Shown: positions 50,152-58,328 of the stretch, one piece after another
Layout of the letters: every line of letters begins with the position of its first letter
Position numbering within the stretch: the stretch's first letter is position 1
From: Salinimicrobium sp035607535
GTDB lineage: Bacteria; Bacteroidota; Bacteroidia; Flavobacteriales; Flavobacteriaceae
Assembly (NCBI RefSeq): GCF_035607535.1
Contig: NZ_JAYDZX010000003.1
Span: 124,001-188,000, forward strand
DNA: 64,000 bases
Direction: 5' to 3'
Notes under the pieces: generated by a model
What the model was told of the DNA's origin: nothing
Databases searched by the model: none
The model's input: only the letters and a program-made list of their open reading frames with translations
Program-made: the position numbers and the translations under genes

Positions 50152-52683
50152 TTGGAAAAAATTCTAAAGGCCACTGCCATTTTACTCCTGTTGGTTGCCT
50201 TGACGGGCTGTTCGAGAAAGAAAAATACCTTTCTTAACCGCAACTGGCATGCCGTTACGGCCGAATATAACACCTTGTATAATGGAAATCTCGCACTTGA
50301 TCTTGGAATTGAGGCGCTTAACGAAAGCTATCTGGACAACTACTGGCAGATCCTTCCGGTAGAGCGAATGGAGATAAGAGAGGAGGTCATGGCTCCAGGG
50401 GAAACATTGAACCCTAATTTTGTCGTAGCCGAAGAAAAAGCTGTAAAAGCTATCCAGAGGCACTCCATGCTCATAGAAGGATCTGAAAAAAATCCTCAGA
50501 TTGATGAGGCTTATTTATTGCTGGGAAAAGCCAGGTATTACGACCAAAGGTTTGTGCCGGCGCTGGAGGCTTTTAATTATATACTTCACAAATATCCGCT
50601 TAGTAATACCATCAACGAAGCCAGGATCTGGAGAGAAAAGACCAATATGCGCCTGGAATTTGATCAATTGGCGATTAAGAACCTCAAGAAGATCCTGCAA
50701 AGTGAGCGGCTTGAAGAGGATAACCGGGCAGAGGCTTCTGCCATGCTTGCCCAGGCTTACCTGAATATCAATGCCCCCGACAGTGCACTGGCTCACATTC
50801 GTCGTGCTGCCAATCTTACCGGTAACGATAACAAAGAAGGCCGCTACTGGTATATTACCGGGCAGCTATATGACGTGCTAGGAGAACCCGACAGTGCCTC
50901 CTATGCTTTCGATCAGGTCATTGATCTCAACCGAAAGATCCCACGCATTTACCTGGTGAATGCCATGATAAGGCAAATCGAATATACGAATGCTACCGCC
51001 GGAGAAAAGGCTTTGGTGCTGGAGCAACTAACAGAATTGGCCGAAGATAGGGAGAACAGGCCTTACCTGGACAAGATCTATTTTCAACTGGCAGAGTTCC
51101 ACTATCAGCAGGATTCTTCCCGGCTTGCTATTGAATATTATAATCGTTCCCTGCGCAGCCCCTCGAACAACAGCTATCTGCAGTCCCTGGATTATCAAAC
51201 CCTCGGGAACATTAATTTTGATGCAGCTAATTATGAGATGGCGGGAGCTTACTATGACAGCACCCTTACTAAACTTTCTGAGAATAGCAGGGAATACAGA
51301 TTGATCAAGAGGAAAAGGGATAACCTGGATGATGTTATCTACTATGAAAATATGGCGGAGGAAGCTGACAGTATCCTGTATTTAGCCTCACTTACAGAGG
51401 AGCAGCAGTTAGAATATTTTAAGGATTATACTACAAAACTAAGGGAGCAGGCCACAAGTGAAACGCAAAGACCGGCGCAGGAGGAGGCGGCACAAAAATT
51501 CTTTGAGAACAAGCGTCCGGCAATGCCCGGAGTACCAAATCCCGGCTCGTCCTTTTACTTCTATAATCCTACTGCAGTGGCTTATGGAAAACAGGAATTT
51601 TTCAGGTTATGGGGCGACAGGGAATTGGCCGATAACTGGAGGACACGCAGAATAAGTGGTGGAGGGGAAGACCTTGCAACAAGCGGAGTGAATGACCTTA
51701 TAGAAAACGACCCCAGGTTTAACCCTGAAACATATATTAGTGGAATTCCCACGAATCAGGCTCAACTGGACAGCATAAAAGGTGATCTTAATTTTGCCAG
51801 TTACCAGCTGGGCTTGATCTATAGAGAAAAATTTAGTGAGAACGAGTTGGCTGCAGAAAGGCTGGAGTTCCTGCTACAAAATGATCCTGAAGATCGGCTA
51901 CTCCTGCCTGCCAAGTACAATCTCTTCAAGATCTATACTGATCTAGGGATGACCGCCCGGGCACAATCCCTCAAAAATGACATTTTAGTAGCCTATCCCG
52001 ATTCCCGGTATGCTGCCATTATTTCTAATCCTGAGAGTCTCCTAAAGGATGAAAACAATCCAACCTCAGTATATGAAGAGCTTTATGGAAAATATGAAGA
52101 TCAGGATTTTGTTGAGGTCATAGCCGGAACGGAAGTGTACATCAATGAATTTGCCGGGGACGAGATCGTTCCTAAACTGGAACTTCTAAAAGCAATGGCC
52201 GAAGGACGGCTTTATGGATTTGAAAAGTATAAGGAGAGCCTTAATTACGTTGCATTAAATTATCCTCAAAGTGTTGAAGGTAAGAAAGCTCAAGAAATTT
52301 TGAATAAAGCTTTGCCTTCGTTGGCATCGAATCAATTTATCTCTGACTCCACAGCAAATTCCTTTAAACTTGTCTTCCCATTTGAAAAGGTTGAACAAAA
52401 GCAGGCAACAGAACTAAAGGAGGAAATTGCAGCTGCCCTTGAGGATTTCAACTATACCGGAGAAGTATCACTGGATGTTTACGATGGTGAAAAAGATTTT
52501 GTTGTGGTCCATGGTTTTACCTCCGTGGCAGGCGCAAAAACTTTCGCGCAGCGCTTAACCAACGATAAGAAGTACGGCGTTAACAAAAAATATTTCTATA
52601 TTTCAACCCCAAACTACCGGATCGCACAGATCCACAAAAACATTGAAACCTACTTAACTTCATTAAACACCCCCCCACAGTAA
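50152..52683 (+). CDS. porW: Type IX secretion system periplasmic lipoprotein PorW/SprE
   Basis: The 843-residue protein has a lipoprotein signal with lipobox LTGC and then KKNTFLNRNWHAVTAEYNTLY, a hallmark of PorW/SprE. A series of tetratricopeptide repeats follows (residues ~110-420, e.g. AYLLLGKARYYDQRFVPALEAF). The ending is a SPOR-like module (~765-835). SprE is needed for gliding and type IX secretion in flavobacteria. The start is TTG at 50152; no ATG is available nearby. Its stop overlaps the bactofilin start (TAATG). Confidence 0.92.
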   Translation: MEKILKATAILLLLVALTGCSRKKNTFLNRNWHAVTAEYNTLYNGNLALDLGIEALNESYLDNYWQILPVERMEIREEVMAPGETLNPNFVVAEEKAVKAIQRHSMLIEGSEKNPQIDEAYLLLGKARYYDQRFVPALEAFNYILHKYPLSNTINEARIWREKTNMRLEFDQLAIKNLKKILQSERLEEDNRAEASAMLAQAYLNINAPDSALAHIRRAANLTGNDNKEGRYWYITGQLYDVLGEPDSASYAFDQVIDLNRKIPRIYLVNAMIRQIEYTNATAGEKALVLEQLTELAEDRENRPYLDKIYFQLAEFHYQQDSSRLAIEYYNRSLRSPSNNSYLQSLDYQTLGNINFDAANYEMAGAYYDSTLTKLSENSREYRLIKRKRDNLDDVIYYENMAEEADSILYLASLTEEQQLEYFKDYTTKLREQATSETQRPAQEEAAQKFFENKRPAMPGVPNPGSSFYFYNPTAVAYGKQEFFRLWGDRELADNWRTRRISGGGEDLATSGVNDLIENDPRFNPETYISGIPTNQAQLDSIKGDLNFASYQLGLIYREKFSENELAAERLEFLLQNDPEDRLLLPAKYNLFKIYTDLGMTARAQSLKNDILVAYPDSRYAAIISNPESLLKDENNPTSVYEELYGKYEDQDFVEVIAGTEVYINEFAGDEIVPKLELLKAMAEGRLYGFEKYKESLNYVALNYPQSVEGKKAQEILNKALPSLASNQFISDSTANSFKLVFPFEKVEQKQATELKEEIAAALEDFNYTGEVSLDVYDGEKDFVVVHGFTSVAGAKTFAQRLTNDKKYGVNKKYFYISTPNYRIAQIHKNIETYLTSLNTPPQ

Positions 52684-53096
52684 TGTTTAAACAGGAAAAG
52701 GCAAAATCGACATCAGAGAACAGCAAAGACCAGAACAAGATCTCCCATGGGACCAAGATTACCGGGAATATTGAATCCAAAGGTTGCTTCAGAATAGATG
52801 GATCTGTTGAAGGAACCGTAAGATCTGCTGCCAAAGTGGTAATTGGTAAAGATGGATCTGTCAATGGAGAGCTGGAATGTGAGAATGCAGATATTGAAGG
52901 TAAATTCAATGGTACTCTTAAGATCTCGGGAACCTTGAGCCTTAGAAGTACGGCAGTGATCGAAGGAGAGGCTACAGTATCAAAGTTAGCTGTTGAACCG
53001 GGAGCTACTTTTAACGCCACCTGTACAATGAGAGGTGGTGTAAAGGCCATTCGAAATGAAAGAGGAGAAAGACAAAAACAAGAACAGTCAGCTTAA
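52683..53096 (+). CDS. Bactofilin family cytoskeletal protein
   Basis: The 137-residue protein has a central right-handed beta-helix made of hexapeptide-like repeats (GNIESKGCFRIDGSVEGTV, KDGSVNGELECENADIEGK) with short disordered ends. Bactofilins polymerise without nucleotide and act at the inner membrane in shape or envelope assembly. Its ATG overlaps the porW stop by 1 nt, and its last 41 nt overlap atpZ in another frame. The chain porW-bactofilin-atpZ is thus one transcript. Confidence 0.92.
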   Translation: MFKQEKAKSTSENSKDQNKISHGTKITGNIESKGCFRIDGSVEGTVRSAAKVVIGKDGSVNGELECENADIEGKFNGTLKISGTLSLRSTAVIEGEATVSKLAVEPGATFNATCTMRGGVKAIRNERGERQKQEQSA

Positions 53097-53286
53097 GAAC
53101 TGGGCTATCCTTACAGGCATTGCATTTCAAATGGGTGCCACGATATTTATTTGCGCATGGATAGGTAAAAAGCTCGACGAGAGATATCCAATGGAGAAGA
53201 ATTGGTTCACCATTGGTTTTGTTCTTTTTGGACTGGTGGCTTCTGTCTATGTTGTTCTTAAACAGCTCAAACGCTACAATAATTGA
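53056..53286 (+). CDS. atpZ: AtpZ/AtpI family protein
   Basis: The 76-residue protein has two membrane helices (residues ~16-36 and ~46-68) and the pattern QMGATIFICAWIGKKLDERYP typical of AtpZ. It accompanies the F1Fo genes and may assist c-ring assembly or ion movement (family knowledge). It starts 41 nt inside the bactofilin frame, and its stop overlaps the next gene by TTGA. Confidence 0.88.
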   Translation: MKEEKDKNKNSQLKNWAILTGIAFQMGATIFICAWIGKKLDERYPMEKNWFTIGFVLFGLVASVYVVLKQLKRYNN

Positions 53287-53687
53287 ATCCTTTAATTCTA
53301 AAAGACCTTTTTAGGTTCTCTATTCTTCTATTCTTGACAGCGGGAGTAAGCTATGGTTTGCACTATGTCATCTTCACCCACCTCTATCCCGATCGTCCAC
53401 TTGATCTTTTGAATTTTGCCTATAAATTCAATGTGGGTATTACTCTTTTGTTTACTTCCACTATAATACTGGCCAGTGAACACCTAAAGGAACAATTGGG
53501 ATTTATTTTTCTGGTAAGTGGAATGGTGAAGCTGGGTATTTTCTTTTATCTTATAAAAACATCGGGATTTGTTCTGGACAAATCTGTCTTTTTGCATTTT
53601 TTTGTTCCTTATGCTCTCTGTATTATAGTGGAAATCATCTATATCTCGAAAATCCTAAATCGCACTAACTTCTCTAAAGACAAGTAA
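53283..53687 (+). CDS. DUF6168-like membrane protein in the AtpI position
   Basis: The 134-residue protein has four membrane helices: FSILLFLTAGVSYGLHYVIF, FNVGITLLFTSTIILA, FIFLVSGMVKLGIFFYL and VFLHFFVPYALCIIVEIIYI. The second and third resemble the C-terminal topology of AtpI. Family name is from memory. The start is TTG at 53283 within the atpZ stop, with no ATG available. By position it would be the AtpI counterpart in this lineage (inference). Confidence 0.75.
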   Translation: MNPLILKDLFRFSILLFLTAGVSYGLHYVIFTHLYPDRPLDLLNFAYKFNVGITLLFTSTIILASEHLKEQLGFIFLVSGMVKLGIFFYLIKTSGFVLDKSVFLHFFVPYALCIIVEIIYISKILNRTNFSKDK

Positions 53688-53752
53688 TTACGGCTGTTTG
53701 CCTTCAAAAAAACAATTAGGGTTCTTAGGCTGCTTATTTTTATATAATTATG

Positions 53753-53760
53753 TACATTTG
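53753..53760 (+). promoter_or_regulatory. -7 promoter element (TACATTTG) for atpB
   Basis: TAnnTTTG match 34 nt before the atpB ATG, inside the 107-nt gap. It suggests atpBEFHA(G) can be transcribed separately from porW-atpZ. No -33 TTG found. Confidence 0.55.
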
Positions 53761-53794
53761 CAGCCAAATTAAAGGACTGTAATTTACCCGGAAA

Positions 53795-54907
53795 ATGCAA
53801 AAGGAAAACGTTGCGAAGTTTTTATTAGCCTGTCTTTTAATGTTTGTGAGTTTCAACTCTCAGGCATTTGGTGTTAAAGAACCTCAGGAAGGTGAGGATG
53901 CAAAGGTCAATACCGAAGAGGAGATCGAGGCATATATAGATCATCACCTACAGGATTCTTACTATGTAAATTTCTTTTCAGATGGGGAGACCGGAGCGCA
54001 CTACGGCTTTCCGCTTCCTGTAATTCTTTGGGATGACGGGCTAAAGATTTTTTCTTCAGGGAAGTTTCACCATGGGGAAGATCTCGTGGAAATTGATGGT
54101 CAACATTACAGACTTTATCACTCTCACATCTATAAAACCGATGCAGAGGGAACCATTCATTATAATGAAGCCGGTTTTCCTGAAAACGAAAGGCCCTGGG
54201 ATTTTTCGATCACAAAGAATGTTCTAACCATGATGTTGGTTGGCCTCCTGATGTTTATTCTTTTCAGTCAGCTTGCAAAAACCTATAAGAACAGACCAAT
54301 TCCGAAGAAATTCGGGCGTGTTCTTGAACCACTTGTGCTTTATGTTCGCGATGAGATCGCAAAGCCAAACATTGGCAAGAACTATAGAAAATATACAGGT
54401 TTCCTTTTAACAGTATTCTTCTTTATCTGGATCCTGAACCTTTTGGGAATGACTCCGCTTGGGGTAAACGTTACGGGAAATATTGCTGTGACCTTCGCTC
54501 TTGCGCTTGTTACTTTCATAATTGTACAGTTCAGCGGAAATAAAGATTACTGGAAACACATTTTTTGGATGCCGGGAGTACCTGTTCCTATGAAGATCAT
54601 TCTTGCGCCTATCGAGGTGCTGGGGATGTTCACCAAGCCTTTTGCGCTTATGATCCGACTTTTTGCCAACATGACTGCGGGTCACGTGATAGTAATGACG
54701 CTGCTTGGTTTGATCGTTGTCTTCCAGAACTGGATCGCAGGACCTGCTTTCTTTGGATTCACAATCTTCATTTCGGTTATAGAATTGCTGGTTGCTTTTC
54801 TTCAGGCATATATCTTCACCCTGCTAAGCGCCTTGTACATAGGTATGGCAGTTGAAGAGCATGATCATCATCACCCTGCCGATAACGAAGACATTCCGGT
54901 ATTGTAG
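53795..54907 (+). CDS. atpB: F0F1 ATP synthase subunit a
   Basis: The 370-residue protein has the long N-terminal exported region characteristic of Bacteroidota AtpB: signal-like MQKENVAKFLLACLLMFVSF and then ~110 acidic residues. About six membrane helices follow. The essential Arg (equivalent of aArg210 in E. coli) is Arg288 in ALMIRLFANMTAGHV. Subunit a forms the ion half-channels against the c-ring. The His-rich tail (EEHDHHHPAD) is a lineage feature. atpE follows after 44 nt. Confidence 0.95.
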   Translation: MQKENVAKFLLACLLMFVSFNSQAFGVKEPQEGEDAKVNTEEEIEAYIDHHLQDSYYVNFFSDGETGAHYGFPLPVILWDDGLKIFSSGKFHHGEDLVEIDGQHYRLYHSHIYKTDAEGTIHYNEAGFPENERPWDFSITKNVLTMMLVGLLMFILFSQLAKTYKNRPIPKKFGRVLEPLVLYVRDEIAKPNIGKNYRKYTGFLLTVFFFIWILNLLGMTPLGVNVTGNIAVTFALALVTFIIVQFSGNKDYWKHIFWMPGVPVPMKIILAPIEVLGMFTKPFALMIRLFANMTAGHVIVMTLLGLIVVFQNWIAGPAFFGFTIFISVIELLVAFLQAYIFTLLSALYIGMAVEEHDHHHPADNEDIPVL

Positions 54908-54951
54908 TATAAACATATTTAAGAGTAAGTTTAATTTTTAATAAATAAGTA

Positions 54952-55152
54952 ATGGAAGAAGTTTTGAACTTAGATTTGATTGGAGCTGGTCTAATTATTA
55001 TTGGAGCTGGTTTTGGTCTTGGTAAGATTGGTAGCGCTGCAATGGAAGGAATTGCACGTCAGCCAGAAGCTGCCGGAAAAATCCAGACTGCAATGATTAT
55101 TATCGCTGCACTTTTGGAAGGTGTTGCTTTTGCTGCTCTTTTCGCAGTTTAA
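54952..55152 (+). CDS. atpE: F0F1 ATP synthase subunit c
   Basis: The 66-residue hairpin protein has two membrane helices joined by the conserved polar loop RQPE at residues 36-39. The ion-binding carboxylate is Glu56 in ALLEGVAF. No clear Na+-binding motif (such as the paired Glu/Ser-Thr set) is obvious, so a proton ring is assumed. The stop is followed by a strong hairpin in the atpE-atpF gap. Confidence 0.95.
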   Translation: MEEVLNLDLIGAGLIIIGAGFGLGKIGSAAMEGIARQPEAAGKIQTAMIIIAALLEGVAFAALFAV

Positions 55153-55167
55153 TCAATCCAAAAAAAC

Positions 55168-55202
55168 ATCAGGCTTTGCAGCGGTTGGCTGCAAGGCTTG
55201 AT
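55168..55202 (+). other. 15-bp RNA hairpin between atpE and atpF
   Basis: Left arm 55168-55182, right arm 55188-55202, loop GGTTG; all 15 pairs form (two are G-T). No T-run follows, so it is not a standard terminator. It lies directly after atpE and could stabilise or partly attenuate the mRNA. Confidence 0.75.
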
Positions 55203-55244
55203 TTATTACAAAAAAATTAAACGATACAAGAAATAAAATAGAAT

Positions 55245-55745
55245 ATGGAAAAGTTAGTCAACGATTTTTCTTTTGGATTGTTTTTCTGGCAGATCATTAT
55301 CCTGGTCGTGCTAATTGTTTTGCTGAAAAAATTTGCCTGGAAGCCCATTTTAGACGCTCTTAACGCAAGGGAGCAGGGAATACAGGATGCACTTGATTCT
55401 GCTGAAAATGCACGTAAAGAAATGCAGAACCTGCAGGCCGATAATGAGAAGTTGCTACAGGAAGCCCGTATGGAGCGTGACAACATGATCAAGGAAGCAA
55501 GACAGATCAAAGAAAAGATGATCTCTGAAGCTAAGGAAGATGCACAGAGAGAAGGAGAAAAAATGATCCAGCAGGCAAAAGCAACTATTCAGACTGAAAA
55601 GAATGCAGCCCTTGCCGATATCAAGAATCAGGTGGCTACCTTATCAGTTCAGATAGCTGAAAAAGTTGTAAGAGAAGAGCTTTCTACCAAAGCCAAGCAG
55701 GAAAAGCTGGTTGAGGATATGCTTGATGATGTTACTTTAAACTAA
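55245..55745 (+). CDS. atpF: F0F1 ATP synthase subunit b
   Basis: The 166-residue protein has one N-terminal membrane helix (FGLFFWQIIILVVLIVLLKKF, core IIILVVLIVLLKKF) and a long charged helix with AREQGIQDALDSAENARKEM, typical of b. It forms the peripheral stalk with delta. Start ATG at 55245 lies 92 nt after the atpE stop. Spacing to atpH is 4 nt. Confidence 0.95.
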   Translation: MEKLVNDFSFGLFFWQIIILVVLIVLLKKFAWKPILDALNAREQGIQDALDSAENARKEMQNLQADNEKLLQEARMERDNMIKEARQIKEKMISEAKEDAQREGEKMIQQAKATIQTEKNAALADIKNQVATLSVQIAEKVVREELSTKAKQEKLVEDMLDDVTLN

Positions 55746-55749
55746 AAAG

Positions 55750-56304
55750 ATGCAGGGAAGCAGAGCAGCCGCAAGATATGCCAAAGCGCTTTTAAGCCTG
55801 GCCAAAGACAAGAATGTTACTAAGGAGGTGAATGAGGATATGAGCCTTATTAGTAACACTATCAAAGATAGTGGTGATCTTCAGGCATTTTTGAAGAGCC
55901 CCGTTGTTAAGAATACGATGAAGAAAAATGCCCTTTTAGAGATATTTAGATCTGTGAATGGTGTTACTTCAGGTTTGTTCGCAATCTTGATCGAGAACAA
56001 CCGACTGGATATTCTTCCGCTTGTAGCAAAAGAATACAACCGACTTTTTGACGAAATGAACGGAGTGCAGGTAGCAAAAGTGACCACTGCAATACCTTTG
56101 ACTCCGGCTCTTGAAGCTAAGATTCAGCAAAAAGTAAAGGAACTAACAGGTCATGAGGCGAAGATCGAGAATATTATCGATGAGAGCATCATAGGAGGTT
56201 TTATCTTAAGAGTGGGCGACATCCAGTATAATGGAAGTGTTAGTGCTCAACTTACCAACCTCAAAAGAGAATTACAGAATAACACATACGTAGCAAAAAT
56301 TTAA
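55750..56304 (+). CDS. atpH: F0F1 ATP synthase subunit delta
   Basis: The 184-residue protein begins MQGSRAAARYAKALLSLAKD, the usual N-terminal motif, and ends with the region IIGGFILRVGDIQYNGSVSAQLTNL found in delta/OSCP. It links F1 to the b-stalk. The ATG is 4 nt after atpF, and atpA follows after 44 nt. Confidence 0.95.
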   Translation: MQGSRAAARYAKALLSLAKDKNVTKEVNEDMSLISNTIKDSGDLQAFLKSPVVKNTMKKNALLEIFRSVNGVTSGLFAILIENNRLDILPLVAKEYNRLFDEMNGVQVAKVTTAIPLTPALEAKIQQKVKELTGHEAKIENIIDESIIGGFILRVGDIQYNGSVSAQLTNLKRELQNNTYVAKI

Positions 56305-56348
56305 TTAAAACCGTTGCCCTAGGGCGCAGCATTTTATTCTAAATAATT

Positions 56349-57929
56349 ATGGCAGAAATTAATCCGGCTGAAGTATCAGCAATATTAAAGAAACAACTTT
56401 CCGGGTTTGAGGCTAAGGCTTCCCTTGACGAAGTAGGTACAGTTCTCAACGTTGGGGATGGTATCGCTAACGTCTACGGACTTTCCAATGCACAATACGG
56501 GGAGTTAGTTGAATTTGAAGGCGGATTGGAAGGAATTGTACTTAACCTTGAAGAAGACAACGTTGGGGTGGTACTTTTAGGTCCATACAAACAAGTAAAG
56601 GAAGGAGCAACTGTAAAGAGAACTCAGCGTATTGCTTCTATCAATGTTGGAGAAGGAATTGTAGGACGTGTTGTGGACACCCTTGGACAGCCAATTGATG
56701 GTAAGGGTCCTATTGAAGGTGAGACATTCCAGATGCCATTGGAACGTAAAGCGCCGGGAGTAATTTATCGGCAGCCCGTTACCGAGCCGCTTCAAACAGG
56801 GATCAAGTCTATTGATGCCATGGTGCCAATTGGACGCGGGCAAAGGGAGCTTGTAATTGGTGACCGCCAGACAGGTAAGACCACTGTGGTTATTGATACG
56901 ATCCTTAACCAGAAAGAATTTTACGATGCAGGGGAACCTGTTTATTGTATATATGTTGCTGTAGGACAAAAAGCTTCTACTGTTGCAGGTATTGCCAAGA
57001 CCCTTGAAGATAAAGGAGCTCTTGCCTATACTACTATTGTTGCAGCAAACGCATCAGATCCTGCGCCAATGCAGGTGTATGCTCCTTTCGCAGGTGCTGC
57101 GATCGGAGAATACTTCAGGGATACTGGACGTCCTGCATTGATCGTTTATGATGACCTTTCAAAGCAGGCTGTTGCTTACCGTGAGGTTTCCTTGCTTCTA
57201 AGACGTCCACCGGGACGTGAGGCATATCCTGGAGACGTTTTCTTCCTTCACTCAAGACTTCTTGAGCGTGCTGCAAAAGTAATTGCAGATGACAGTATTG
57301 CGAAGAACATGAATGACCTTCCGGATGTTCTAAAAGATAAAGTAAAAGGTGGAGGATCGCTTACAGCACTTCCGCTTATCGAAACCCAGGCAGGTGACGT
57401 TTCGGCTTATATCCCTACAAACGTTATTTCGATCACCGATGGTCAGATCTTCTTAACATCCGACCTTTTCAACTCTGGGGTACGTCCTGCGATCAACGTA
57501 GGTATCTCTGTATCTCGTGTGGGTGGTGCCGCACAGATCAAGTCAATGAAGAAAGTTGCCGGTACGCTTAAACTTGACCAGGCACAGTTCCGTGAACTTG
57601 AAGCATTTGCCAAGTTTGGATCAGACCTTGATCCTGCAACGTTAAACGTTATTGAAAAAGGTAAGCGTAACGTGGAGATCCTTAAGCAGGCAGAGAACAA
57701 TCCTTATCCTGTAGAAAACCAGATCGCAATAATCTATGCAGGATCTAAGAACCTGTTGAGAAACGTTCCTGTTGAGAAAGTAAGAGAATTTGAAAAAGAT
57801 TATCTGGAATATCTTGATGCAAAGCACAGAGATGTACTTGATCAACTAAAAGCAGGTAAATATACAGATGAGATCACCGACACGCTTACAAACGCGGCGA
57901 AAGAAATCTCAGCAAAGTACAAAGCCTAA
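56349..57929 (+). CDS. atpA: F0F1 ATP synthase subunit alpha
   Basis: The 526-residue protein carries the P-loop GDRQTGKT (residues 171-178), DPAPMQVYAPFAGAAIGEYF and YREVSLLLRRPPGREAYPGDVFFLHSRLLERA in parts, with the arginine finger region ISVSRVGGAAQ. It is the non-catalytic nucleotide-binding F1 subunit. Length is normal for alpha (~510-530). It is separated from atpG by a 399-bp insertion containing a broken four-helix-bundle gene. Confidence 0.97.
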   Translation: MAEINPAEVSAILKKQLSGFEAKASLDEVGTVLNVGDGIANVYGLSNAQYGELVEFEGGLEGIVLNLEEDNVGVVLLGPYKQVKEGATVKRTQRIASINVGEGIVGRVVDTLGQPIDGKGPIEGETFQMPLERKAPGVIYRQPVTEPLQTGIKSIDAMVPIGRGQRELVIGDRQTGKTTVVIDTILNQKEFYDAGEPVYCIYVAVGQKASTVAGIAKTLEDKGALAYTTIVAANASDPAPMQVYAPFAGAAIGEYFRDTGRPALIVYDDLSKQAVAYREVSLLLRRPPGREAYPGDVFFLHSRLLERAAKVIADDSIAKNMNDLPDVLKDKVKGGGSLTALPLIETQAGDVSAYIPTNVISITDGQIFLTSDLFNSGVRPAINVGISVSRVGGAAQIKSMKKVAGTLKLDQAQFRELEAFAKFGSDLDPATLNVIEKGKRNVEILKQAENNPYPVENQIAIIYAGSKNLLRNVPVEKVREFEKDYLEYLDAKHRDVLDQLKAGKYTDEITDTLTNAAKEISAKYKA

Positions 57930-57940
57930 AATGCCAGTGC

Positions 57941-57965
57941 AGAGTTAAGAGTTATAAGTTATGAG
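57941..57965. repeat. Left flanking quasi-repeat of the four-helix-bundle element
   Basis: AGAGTTAAGAGTTATAAG then TTATGAG forms iterated GAGTTA/AGTTAT phrases. AGTTATGAG at 57957-57965 is the exact reverse complement of CTCATAACT at 58313-58321 on the other side of the element. Confidence 0.6.
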
Positions 57966-58298
57966 CAAATTGGAAAATAGCCCAATTCGGATTAAAGTTT
58001 TCAATTTGCTTGTGACATTGTTTTCTTCACTCGGGCTTTAAAAAAAGAGAATGAATTTGAGCTGGCTTCTCAGCTTTTAAGGAGTGGAACAAGCATTGGA
58101 GCGAATGTGAGGGAAGCACAGAGGGGAGTAAGCACAAAAGATTACAAAAATAAATTTGGTATTGCTCTCAAAGAGGCTGATGAAACTAAATATTGGTTGG
58201 AGCTAATTGAGGCAACCTCAAATAAGGATTGCAAAGTTTTAATTGCTAAGTGTGAAGAGTTGATGAAGATTATGGTTTCAATAATAAAGAACTCCTAA
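57961..58298 (+). pseudogene. Four-helix bundle (S23/IVS-type) protein gene with a one-base deletion
   Basis: From ATG 57961 the frame reads MSKLENSPIRIKVFNLLVTL and stops at 58041. The adjacent frame, opening after a TAA at 57993, reads SFQFACDIVFFTRALKKENE, then LASQLLRSGTSIGANVREAQ and IALKEADETKYWLELIEAT, the hallmark of the four-helix-bundle family (23S rRNA intervening-sequence protein and Avd-like). Adding one A near 57994-57997 (ATTAAAGTTTTC) joins MSKLENSPIRIK directly to SFQFAC and restores a normal 112-residue protein. No ATG, GTG or TTG opens the second frame before GTG 58107. A sequencing error is possible; programmed -1 shift is unlikely since re-pairing at TAA/AAA is poor. Confidence 0.8.
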
Positions 58299-58321
58299 CT
58301 CAGAACTCCAAACTCATAACT
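58299..58321. repeat. Right flanking quasi-repeat of the four-helix-bundle element
   Basis: The segment iterates AACTC-type phrases (CTAACTCAGAACTCCAAACT) and ends with CTCATAACT, the reverse complement of the left flank's AGTTATGAG. It lies 7 nt before the atpG ATG. Confidence 0.6.
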
Positions 58322-58328
58322 ACAAAAA

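Noticed and set aside
57961..58298. Programmed -1 frameshifting in the four-helix-bundle gene
   Set aside because: The shift site ATT AAA GTT lacks a slippery heptamer; re-pairing of the AAA tRNA on TAA is poor and no downstream pseudoknot is evident. A one-base deletion or read error is simpler.
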